From Maricaulis salignorans (GTDB lineage: Bacteria; Pseudomonadota; Alphaproteobacteria; Caulobacterales; Maricaulaceae), in the NCBI RefSeq assembly GCF_900103475.1, contig NZ_FNHG01000009.1:47905-111904 (forward strand): a stretch of 64,000 nt of DNA, written 5' to 3'. The notes below the pieces were generated by a model, which was not told the DNA's origin, did no database searches, and worked only from the letters and a program-made list of their open reading frames with translations. Shown here one piece after another: positions 57,359 to 64,000 of the stretch. The position numbers and the translations under genes are program-made. Position 1 is the first letter of the stretch, and each line of letters starts with the position of its first letter.

Positions 57359-59185
57359 TTAACGCCCGCCCCTGGCGAGACGCTGACCTGCTGCGGGCTG
57401 GGCCGATGGCAGCTGGCGGGCCAGGGCCTGGCGCAGCGCAGAAACCTCGAACGGCTTGCAGAGATAGTCACAGAATCCGGCTTCGGTCAGCTTGCGGCGA
57501 TCCAGCTCGGAGGTCAGTGCCGTGACGGCAATGACCGGCACCGCCGCGGTCGCGGGCGCCTCGCGCAGCCGCCGGATCGCCATATAGCCATCCATTTCGG
57601 GCATCTGGATGTCCATCAGGATGACATCATAACTGGTCACACTCGCCGCCGCGATCGCCTCGACGCCGCTGCTGGCGCAATCGATCGTGATCGCGTCGCC
57701 GAGCACGGACTGGCCGAGCATCGCCGCCAGGACGAGTTGATTGGTGCGCACATCATCGACGGCGAGGATCGAGACCGGCCGGCCCGGCCGCAATGGCGGC
57801 ACAATTGCCTCGGCCTCGACAGGCAGCATGCCCGTACCGGGGTGTGAGCGCAGCGCGAAGGTGAAACGCGAACCGACCCCTGTCTCGCTTTCAACGCTGA
57901 TCCGCCCGCCCATGCGATCGGCCAGCTTGCGGCAAATCGCCAGACCCAGCCCGGTACCGCCAAATTTGCGGGTGGTCGAACTATCAGCCTGGCTGAATGC
58001 GTTGAAAATGGTCGCGAGCTTGTCGGCCGCAATGCCATTGCCGCTATCGATGACCGTCAAGACGGTCTCGACACAGCCATCGGCATCGGGCGCCGCCTGC
58101 GACAATTCCACGGTAATCTGCCCGGCACTGGTGAATTTGACGGCATTGCCGAGCAGGTTGTTGAGAATCTGCCGGATCCGCAGCGGGTCGCCCAGTAAAG
58201 CGGGATAAGCGATATCGTGATCGGCAAAGTTCAGGCTGAGCCCCTTGGCTTCGCTCTGCAATTGCCAGTGCCGCGTGACACTCGCGGCCAGCGCCACGAT
58301 ATCCAGTTCGATTTCCTCGATCGCGATCGCGTCGGCCTCGATCTTCGACAGGTCGAGAATATCATTGAGCAATTCGAGCAGGTTTTCGCCGGACTCATTG
58401 ATCACGGCGAGGCTGTGCGCCTGTCGCTCTGTCAGTTCGCCATCGCCCTGCAAGACCCGGGTCATGCCAAGAACGCCATTGAGCGGCGTGCGGATTTCAT
58501 GGCTCATCATGGCGAGAAATTCGGACTTTGAGTGATTGGCGGCTTCGGCGGCCTGCAGCGCACTGTGCAGGCGCTCATTGGCCGTTTCAAGATCGGCATT
58601 GGCCGCATGCATGGCCGAACGGAAAGTCGAGCCCAGAAAGACCACCCAGAGCGTGGCAAATCCCGTGACAATGGCCAGCACGGCCACCAGCTCCGGCGGC
58701 AGCACCTCCAGCGGCGTGCCGGCCAGGCGCTGGCTGGCGAACACGACCGCGGCCAGCAGCACGACAAAAACTGCGCCCGCCGCCGCCACTGCCCGAAACC
58801 CCCAGGCCACATAGACACCCAGAGCGATGCCCGGCAGGTAGATCATGGCTGGTGGAAATCCGCCCCGATTGCCCCAGACAGCGCCCAGCAGGGTCAGGAT
58901 CGTGACGGCCAGGACGAGTGCGATGGTCAGGTTGGGCTTGCGCAGCTTCAAGCCGACCAGGCCTGTTGCCGCAAACACAAGACCAGAGGTCAGCCCGAGC
59001 GCGGCCATGCCGGGACGGCCCTCGCCCGAGAGAACGAGAACGGCAACATTGATCAGCGCTGTGGCGACCATGATGGCGGTAAACGCCAGGGCGACGCGAT
59101 ACCGTATCGTGCGATCGAAACCGGTTTCGGCATCGACACCGATCATCCTGTCGAGGCGTTTCCAAAGAATGGCGCATTCTCCCAT
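57359..59185 (-). CDS. Hybrid sensor histidine kinase with C-terminal receiver
   Basis: Six or seven N-terminal membrane helices (about residues 20-195) are followed by a short coiled coil, HisKA with EFLAMMSHEIRTPLNG (His near 228), HATPase_c with NLLGNAVKF and FGGTGLGLAI, and a receiver with ILAVDDV and DVILMDIQMPEMDG (Asp near 525). No periplasmic sensor domain is evident, so the helices may sense the signal. No adjacent phosphotransferase or regulator gene is seen. The start is uncertain: 59185 is given; in-frame ATGs at 59251, 59242 and 59146 are alternatives. The frame to 59566 overlaps the divergent MFS gene and is rejected. Confidence 0.92.
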   Translation of the reverse strand: MGECAILWKRLDRMIGVDAETGFDRTIRYRVALAFTAIMVATALINVAVLVLSGEGRPGMAALGLTSGLVFAATGLVGLKLRKPNLTIALVLAVTILTLLGAVWGNRGGFPPAMIYLPGIALGVYVAWGFRAVAAAGAVFVVLLAAVVFASQRLAGTPLEVLPPELVAVLAIVTGFATLWVVFLGSTFRSAMHAANADLETANERLHSALQAAEAANHSKSEFLAMMSHEIRTPLNGVLGMTRVLQGDGELTERQAHSLAVINESGENLLELLNDILDLSKIEADAIAIEEIELDIVALAASVTRHWQLQSEAKGLSLNFADHDIAYPALLGDPLRIRQILNNLLGNAVKFTSAGQITVELSQAAPDADGCVETVLTVIDSGNGIAADKLATIFNAFSQADSSTTRKFGGTGLGLAICRKLADRMGGRISVESETGVGSRFTFALRSHPGTGMLPVEAEAIVPPLRPGRPVSILAVDDVRTNQLVLAAMLGQSVLGDAITIDCASSGVEAIAAASVTSYDVILMDIQMPEMDGYMAIRRLREAPATAAVPVIAVTALTSELDRRKLTEAGFCDYLCKPFEVSALRQALARQLPSAQPAAGQRLARGGR

Positions 59186-59402
59186 GTCGTGGGTCGATAA
59201 AGCCCGAACAGCCGTTAAATTTCGATGAGTTGAATTATTCATGACTGGCATACGCGCAAAGCCCGGCTGACCCGTCGCCGGGAGAGGCAATCTCACGCCT
59301 GCGATTGTGGTCTGCCCCCGGATCGTGCCAAACGGGACTGATTGCCCGGCCCGGCCCCGAAGGCCTGTGCCCCCGAGCGACCCGCGCAAGGAGCCTAATG
59401 CG

Positions 59403-60695
59403 ATGACTGCACCCGGCGATGACGGAAACCTGATCGACGAATACCGCAATATCGCAGCGATTGTTGCGGCGCTGGCGCTCTTGCAGGCGGCCACAGGTGC
59501 CATCTCGGTGGTCGGTCCGCTGACCCTCATTGCCCAGGGCGCCTCGACCTGGACGATCGGCGCCATCGCCTCCAGCTACGCCCTCGGCTTCGTCGTCGGC
59601 GCCCGGCTGGCACCGGCGGAGATCCGCCAGATCGGCCATATCCGGGCCTTCGCGGCCTTTGCGGCAGGTGGCTCGCTGGCGGCGGCCGGCCTGTATATCA
59701 GTGCCCACCCGGCCTGGTGGATGCTGATGCAGGCTCTGATCGGCTTGAGTGCGGCCGGCCTGCTCGCCTCTGGCGAGAGCTGGATTGCCGGCGCTGCGCC
59801 AGCCGCGCGCCGCGGTGCGGTGCTGGGCTTCTATCTGGTGACCTCGAAGCTGGGCTTCATGGCCGGCCCCTTCCTCGCCGCTCTCGCCACCCCTGGCAGC
59901 GCCGCTGCTTTCCTGATCGTCAGCGCCCTGTTCACGGCCAGCCTGATCCCGGTTTCGGCGACACGCCGGGCCGAACCGGCACCGCCCAGCGCCGAGCCCT
60001 TCGGGCCCATGCGGCTCTGGGACACGGCGCCATCGGCCGTGATCGCGGCTTTCATCGCCGGCATCGTCAACGGGGCCGTATTGCAGCTTTACGCCATTTT
60101 CGTCACCGATCTGGCACCGGATTCGGTGACCGGAATGGCGGCCATGTTCAACGCCGCAATGATTGGCGGCGCCGTCCTGTCGCAATGGCCCGCCGGTATG
60201 GTCTCCGACAAGATGGACCGGCGCATCGTCATCGCCGTGCTCGCAGCCGCCAGCGGGCTCGCAGCCGCCCTGCTCGCACTGTTCGGCATGCAATTGCCGC
60301 TGCCCGTCGTCTTCACACTGGCCGCCGTCTGGGGCGCCGGTTCGCTCTCCTTCTATGGCGTCGCTGTCGCCCATGCGGCCGACCGGGCGGAACCGGGCCA
60401 GGCCGCCAATATGATGTCAGGGATATTGATCCTGTGGGCGACCGGCTCAATGCTCGGGCCTGCACTGGCGGGCGGCGTGATGAGCGTCATCGGCGTCGGC
60501 GGCCTGTTCATGTTTGCCGCTGCCGGACTCTTCATCCTCGCGCTGGCCATGCTCTATCGGCGCGCCGAAGCGCGCCAGGTGCCCGATATCGACAAGGGTG
60601 ATTTCGCGCCGAGTGCCGCAACGAGTATGTCAGCCGCCGATCTCAACCCGATGATCGACGAGAATGACGATCCGGATTTCCCGCGCGACGCTTGA
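59403..60695 (+). CDS. MFS transporter
   Basis: The 430-residue protein has twelve hydrophobic helices (first at IAAIVAALALLQAATGAISVVG). The loop between helices 8 and 9 has the MFS-type WPAGMVSDKMDRRIVI, and the C-terminus is an acidic cytoplasmic tail (MIDENDDPDFPRDA). Substrate unknown. I choose the ATG at 59403, which has AAGGAG upstream; the ATG at 59307 would add a non-conserved 32-residue tail. It is divergent from the hybrid kinase. Confidence 0.9.
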   Translation: MTAPGDDGNLIDEYRNIAAIVAALALLQAATGAISVVGPLTLIAQGASTWTIGAIASSYALGFVVGARLAPAEIRQIGHIRAFAAFAAGGSLAAAGLYISAHPAWWMLMQALIGLSAAGLLASGESWIAGAAPAARRGAVLGFYLVTSKLGFMAGPFLAALATPGSAAAFLIVSALFTASLIPVSATRRAEPAPPSAEPFGPMRLWDTAPSAVIAAFIAGIVNGAVLQLYAIFVTDLAPDSVTGMAAMFNAAMIGGAVLSQWPAGMVSDKMDRRIVIAVLAAASGLAAALLALFGMQLPLPVVFTLAAVWGAGSLSFYGVAVAHAADRAEPGQAANMMSGILILWATGSMLGPALAGGVMSVIGVGGLFMFAAAGLFILALAMLYRRAEARQVPDIDKGDFAPSAATSMSAADLNPMIDENDDPDFPRDA

Positions 60696-61033
60696 CCGCC
60701 GCCGCAATGGGGCCCCGCAACCGGCCGTAGTCGCGGAGATACGGCTGCGCGCGGTGAGACGTTATGCTGCCGCCTGCTCGAAGCAATTGAAAACATACCC
60801 TCAAGGTCGACTAAAAAACGCCGAAGCAGGACAAATCGAGATTGGCGAGCACCCGCTGAATTCATGAAGCGAATTTGAATAACCTCCGGTATTATTTCCT
60901 GACTTTCCGGCGAAGATTATTTTAAACGCACCTGCATCTCTTGCTTTTTCTGGCAATTTCTTTATTTGATCGCCTTGATTTTCCACTCATTCCGCCCACC
61001 GGACTCAACCGTCACGAGGAGATTGTTCCACTT
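60696..61033. other. Non-coding AT-richer gap
   Basis: This 338-base gap separates the MFS and PfpI-like genes and is visibly AT-richer between 60780 and 60970. I see no gene, RNA or strong hairpin; it presumably holds the promoter of the downstream gene. GAGGAG at 61016-61021 is a ribosome-binding site for the start at 61034. Confidence 0.5.
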
Positions 61034-61555
61034 ATGAATCATGGCCAACGCCCCAACCGCATCGCCGCTTTCGCCGCCGAAAAAGTCAATATCCAGCAAT
61101 TGCAGGACGCTTCCGAGACCTTCGGCCGCCACAATCGGCGCCTGACCCTTGTCTCCGACCAGCAGGCCGCATTGCGTGGCTATAATGGCCCGTCCGAACT
61201 GAATTTCGCCATCACCGAAACAACGGCTGAGCTGGACGCGGGCGAATATGAAGCGCTGGTCCTGCTCGAAGGCGCCATGCTGCTCGATGCCAGTGCTCAT
61301 GCGCTGATCAAGCTTTTCCTGGCCGCCGACAAACCGGTTATTGCCCTGGCCGGCAGCGCCAGCCTGCTGTCCGATCACACCACGACCGCGATCGACGCGC
61401 CGGAATCGGCGGCAGCCATCCTGGGCGGCAATCTCTACGTCAATAGCGACGAGGATTGCGATCTCAAGATCGTCGAAGCCATTGCCAAGCATTTGCTGGC
61501 GACCAATGGCGGTGCCGCACCGGAAACCAAGCGCCGCGCCGGCGGCCGCTACTAG
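61034..61555 (+). CDS. DJ-1/PfpI-like protein lacking the nucleophilic cysteine
   Basis: The 173-residue protein resembles the DJ-1/PfpI flavodoxin-like fold. YEALVLLEGAMLLDASAHAL stands for the usual EYDALVLPGG segment, followed by FLAADKPVIALAGSASLL, where AICHGP with its elbow cysteine is normally found (here Ala-Leu-Ala-Gly-Ser). NLYVNSDEDCD matches the C-terminal N-[LY]-V-TS-x-x-D block. Without the cysteine it is unlikely to act as a glyoxalase or protease and may be a structural or regulatory relative. The basic tail KRRAGGRY is unusual. The ATG at 61034 is used because of the GAGGAG upstream. Confidence 0.72.
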   Translation: MNHGQRPNRIAAFAAEKVNIQQLQDASETFGRHNRRLTLVSDQQAALRGYNGPSELNFAITETTAELDAGEYEALVLLEGAMLLDASAHALIKLFLAADKPVIALAGSASLLSDHTTTAIDAPESAAAILGGNLYVNSDEDCDLKIVEAIAKHLLATNGGAAPETKRRAGGRY

Positions 61556-61579
61556 CACACGCCGTCAATTTCGTTTCGA

Positions 61580-61634
61580 CCGGAGGCCCGCCCGCCCCTC
61601 ATAGCTGAGGATGGGGGCGGGCCTCCGGCGTTTC
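61580..61634 (+). terminator. Strong hairpin terminator
   Basis: A 14-bp perfect stem (61580-61593 with 61615-61628, CCGGAGGCCCGCCC) lies 25 bases after the stop of the PfpI-like gene. The loop contains a further CCTC/GAGG hairpin. CGTTTC follows, so the T-tract is short, but stability is very high. Confidence 0.65.
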
Positions 61635-61817
61635 AGCCCCGCATTTCCCCCGGAGCTCCCGATGCCAAAAACCGGCCGCGCCAGCCGCGCCGCAAAACAC
61701 AACGTGCCGCCTGGCCGTGGCCGACGCGGCCAAATGCAGTTCTGCCCGGCAGGCTTGCGACCGAATCTGGATCGCTGCACGTATAGACTCCGATAGCCGC
61801 ATCGCCCGGAGCCGAGC

Positions 61818-62960
61818 TTGTCCTTTCGCCGCATCATTTTCTGGTCCCATCTCGGCGTCGGCGTCACCGCCGGCCTGATCATCGTCCTGCTGTCGATCAC
61901 CGGCGTGTTGCTGACCTATGAGCGGCAAATACTGGGCATGTCCGAAGCCAGGCTGAGCCCCGCCGCGATGAGCGGCGATCAGATGACGGCGGACGAGCTG
62001 GCCCTGATGGCAGGCGAAATGGCCGGTCAGGCGAGGCTGTCCCTGGTCTATCACCGTGATCCGGCCCGCCCGGTCGAGCTCAATGCCGGCCGCGGACGGA
62101 CCACACTGATCAATCCCTATAGCGGCGAGACGATTGAAAGCGCCGCCGGTCCGACGCGCGACTTCTTCCGCGCCGTCACCAGCCTGCATCGTTATCTGGC
62201 GATGAGTGGCGAGTCCCGGGCGACCGGCAAGGCGATCACCGGCGCAGCCAACCTCGCCTTCCTCTTCATCCTGATCAGCGGGTTTTATCTGTGGTGGCCG
62301 AGGGCGTGGCGCTGGTCCTTCGTCAAACTCAATCTGTTCTTTCGCGACAATCTGCCCAGCGCCAAGGCGCGCGATTACAACTGGCACCATGTCTTCGGGA
62401 TCTGGGCCCTGGTCCCGCTGCTGGCCGTGGTGATTTCCGGCGTCGTGATTTCCTATCCCTGGGCGGCGAGCCTGGTTGAACGTGCCTATGGCGACGGTCC
62501 GGCGGCGCTGGCTGGCCCGGCCGTTAGCGGCGATGCCGACGCGGCCGGTCAGGCAATGCCGGAGACGGTCGCAAACCTGCAGGGCATGCTGGATGCCGCC
62601 CGCGCGGTCGACGCCAATTGGCGGACCATCGCCATCGCCCTGCCCGCAACGCCACAGACGCCACTGGTCGAGCTGACCATCGATACCGGCAATGGTGCGC
62701 AATATGACCGCAAACGCCTGCTCACCTTCGATCACCGCGATGGCAGCCTGCTGACCGATGTCATGACGGCACAGACCCAGACCCCCGCCCGCCGGGCCCG
62801 GATCTATCTGCGCTTCCTGCATACCGGCGAAGTCTATGGCTGGTGGGGACAGACCCTCGCCGGCCTGGGTTCCCTCGCCGCGCTCTTCCTGGCCTGGACC
62901 GGGCTTGCCCTGGCCTGGCGGCGGCTGGTCTTACCCGCGTGGCGCAGGCGCAGCCAGTAA
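61818..62960 (+). CDS. PepSY-associated TM helix protein (putative iron/siderophore-related reductase)
   Basis: The 380-residue protein has four membrane helices (about residues 12-32, 143-163, 200-220 and 345-370) around a periplasmic loop. Conserved family features are WSHLGVGVTAGLIIVLLSITG, LHRYL, GFYLWWPR, NWHHVFGIW and RFLHTGEVYG. PepSY-TM proteins are often linked to ferric-siderophore reduction, with the conserved histidines as possible heme ligands. The start is a TTG at 61818 with GGAG upstream. No TonB receptor is nearby, so the iron role is inferred from family only. Confidence 0.88.
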   Translation: MSFRRIIFWSHLGVGVTAGLIIVLLSITGVLLTYERQILGMSEARLSPAAMSGDQMTADELALMAGEMAGQARLSLVYHRDPARPVELNAGRGRTTLINPYSGETIESAAGPTRDFFRAVTSLHRYLAMSGESRATGKAITGAANLAFLFILISGFYLWWPRAWRWSFVKLNLFFRDNLPSAKARDYNWHHVFGIWALVPLLAVVISGVVISYPWAASLVERAYGDGPAALAGPAVSGDADAAGQAMPETVANLQGMLDAARAVDANWRTIAIALPATPQTPLVELTIDTGNGAQYDRKRLLTFDHRDGSLLTDVMTAQTQTPARRARIYLRFLHTGEVYGWWGQTLAGLGSLAALFLAWTGLALAWRRLVLPAWRRRSQ

Positions 62961-63024
62961 GCGGGCGAATTTTCGCCTCGTTTCGGTTCCATAGTCCGCG
63001 CCATCCAACCCAATCGGAGTTTCC

Positions 63025-63183
63025 ATGGACGTCATACGTGTCATTCTCTCAATCCTCCTGCCGCCACTCGGCGTCTTCCTGCAGGTCGGGATTGGTCTGC
63101 AATTCTGGATCAATATCCTGCTCACCCTGCTCGGCTATATTCCCGGCGTCGTGCACGCCGTATGGATTATTGCCAGACGCTAG
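63025..63183 (+). CDS. YqaE/Pmp3-family small membrane protein
   Basis: A 52-residue product, MDVIRVILSILLPPLGVFLQ followed by a second hydrophobic helix and ending VVHAVWIIARR, matches the UPF0057/PMP3 family of two-helix membrane proteins (LPPLGVFL motif). Pmp3 proteins affect membrane potential and salt stress tolerance in yeast and plants; the bacterial role is less clear. GGAG precedes the ATG. It lies 64 bases after the PepSY-TM gene and 17 before the DUF4112 gene. It is too short for usual gene-length cutoffs. Confidence 0.92.
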   Translation: MDVIRVILSILLPPLGVFLQVGIGLQFWINILLTLLGYIPGVVHAVWIIARR

Positions 63184-63200
63184 AACGCGGACGCTGACTG

Positions 63201-63614
63201 ATGTCTGATGACCGGAATGAACGTCCAGGCCAGCCCATGGACCGGGATGGTGACAATGAGGATGGCGCGCGCGAGCTGGCACGTCTGGAATCGCTCGCCG
63301 ACTGGCTCGATACCCGTTTTCGCATTCCCGGCACTTCGATCCGCTTCGGGATTGATGGCCTGGTCGGCCTCGTTCCCGGCCTCGGGGATCTGGCGATGCT
63401 GGCGCCCGCCTTCTATCTCATCGCCCGCGCCGCCGCGCTGGGAGCGCCGCTGCATGTCCTCGCCCGCATGCTGATCAACACCTCACTCGACTTGGTGATT
63501 GGCGCCATCCCCGTCGTCGGCGATATTTTCGACGTCGCCTTCAAGGCCAATCGCCGCAACACGGCATTGCTGGCGCGCTTTCTGGACCGCAAGAAAGCCA
63601 AGCGGCTGCGCTAG
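63201..63614 (+). CDS. DUF4112 family membrane protein
   Basis: The 137-residue protein has a charged N-terminal tail of about 30 residues, then the conserved RIPGTSIRFGIDGLVGLVPGLGD segment and two hydrophobic stretches ending in IGAIPVVGDIFDVAFKANRRN, the DUF4112 signature. Function unknown. The C-terminus is basic (DRKKAKRLR). It is close behind the YqaE-like gene and probably cotranscribed with it. Confidence 0.9.
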   Translation: MSDDRNERPGQPMDRDGDNEDGARELARLESLADWLDTRFRIPGTSIRFGIDGLVGLVPGLGDLAMLAPAFYLIARAAALGAPLHVLARMLINTSLDLVIGAIPVVGDIFDVAFKANRRNTALLARFLDRKKAKRLR

Positions 63615-64000
63615 CGGGGCGGGTTCCGCGAACGAAATCGCGAGCCCCCTAACCTCTTTCTTGTTGGCAGACGTGGCCGCGAAGCGGTCGAAACCGGTGA
63701 GGATGACGGGCGCGACGGTACGGGCTTCGCGACCTATCCCCGACATCTCACCATGATCCCACGTCATCCTGACGCAAGTCAGGACCCAGGCGGGACAAGC
63801 ACGGAGCCCGGTCGATCGATCTCCCGGCTTTCGTCCGGATGACGATAAATCATCAAACTTATCCCCACCCCACCAACCTGCGCGCATACTTCAGCCGTTC
63901 CGGTTGCACGGGAGGCGTGAGCTCAGTCATTCGCGGCGATCGGGAGCGTGGAGCTCGTCCGGGCAGAGGGGTGACATCCCGCGCTCTGGTGAGGCCATGA
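63615..64000. other. Non-coding end of window with one palindromic element
   Basis: Apart from the inverted element at 63762-63844, this 386-base stretch shows nothing recognisable. Reading frames here are short or shadows. A GGTGAGG-type ribosome-binding site precedes an ATG at 63997, which could open the next gene, but only the first codon is inside the window. Confidence 0.5.
63762..63844. repeat. REP-like inverted element
   Basis: CGTCATCCTGAC (63762-63773) pairs with GTCCGGATGACG (63833-63844) with one mismatch. Inside are ATCCTGAC/GTCAGGAC and CCGGTCGATCGATC-type hairpins. The motif CGTCATCCTGACGCAAGTCAGGACCC is reminiscent of dispersed intergenic units seen in many alphaproteobacteria. 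Confidence 0.6.

Noticed and set aside
59186..59566. N-terminal extension of the hybrid histidine kinase
   Set aside because: It overlaps the start of the divergent MFS gene and has no transmembrane or domain pattern; ATGs nearer the first helix are better.

Overview
The window is a GC-rich (low-to-mid 60s per cent by eye), densely coded stretch of bacterial chromosome. The alphaproteobacterial traits are an extended dcw cell-division cluster that continues into lpxC, bamD, recN and ligA, an FtsZ with a very long C-terminal linker ending in a [14 protein letters not shown] tail, and an ArsR/methyltransferase fusion. The overall style fits a marine Maricaulis/Hyphomonas-like member of the Caulobacterales/Maricaulales. 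That placement is inference from gene content, not from a database search. No phage, plasmid, CRISPR or tRNA locus was recognised.

Layout. 1-5.1 kb: the 3' part of an M24 aminopeptidase P, a small lipoprotein, and a membrane-anchored LytTR regulator facing a membrane-anchored beta-lactamase-fold serine hydrolase. 5.1-30 kb: one long minus-strand block, read from right to left as mraZ-rsmH-ftsL-ftsI-murE-murF-mraY-murD-ftsW-murG-murC-murB-ddl-ftsQ-ftsA-(STAS-like gene)-ftsZ-lpxC-bamD-recN-ligA. Most neighbours from mraZ to ftsA overlap by 1-14 bases, so they are probably cotranscribed. The block supplies peptidoglycan precursors (MurB-F, Ddl, MraY, MurG), septal synthesis (FtsW, FtsI), the divisome (FtsL, FtsQ, FtsA, FtsZ) and outer-membrane assembly (LpxC, BamD). 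It is headed by a MraZ-box array (29999-30033), and the RNase P RNA gene lies just upstream on the same strand.

30.6-46 kb: accessory metabolism interrupted by repeats. This part holds an iron alcohol dehydrogenase, an AmpD-like amidase, an EamA exporter, a TerB/DnaJ protein, a 1186-residue 5-oxoprolinase, a fasciclin protein, a fused RimB-RimK-type protein, a REP-associated tyrosine transposase (RAYT) between two cloverleaf repeats, an ArsR-methyltransferase, a D-amino-acid dehydrogenase and a MarR regulator divergent from an S41-like lipoprotein. Two non-coding zones (31.0-31.4 kb and 38.96-39.87 kb) are packed with palindromic repeats shared between them.

47-64 kb: EttA, thioredoxin 2, a second STAS-like protein, a YgjP-type metallopeptidase with a TetR regulator, free methionine-R-sulfoxide reductase, a membrane SDH/ClpP-fold protease, an S1/P1 nuclease, an FMN 2-hydroxyacid dehydrogenase followed by a ThDP decarboxylase-like enzyme, a hybrid histidine kinase divergent from an MFS transporter, a Cys-less PfpI-like protein, and a small membrane-protein group (PepSY-TM, a 52-residue YqaE/Pmp3 protein, DUF4112).

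The most unusual material is the RAYT with its three-armed palindromic elements (R1-R3), the nested palindrome in the 31.1-kb repeat, the STAS-like gene lodged between ftsA and ftsZ with a paralogue at 49.6 kb, and the membrane-bound LytTR regulator.
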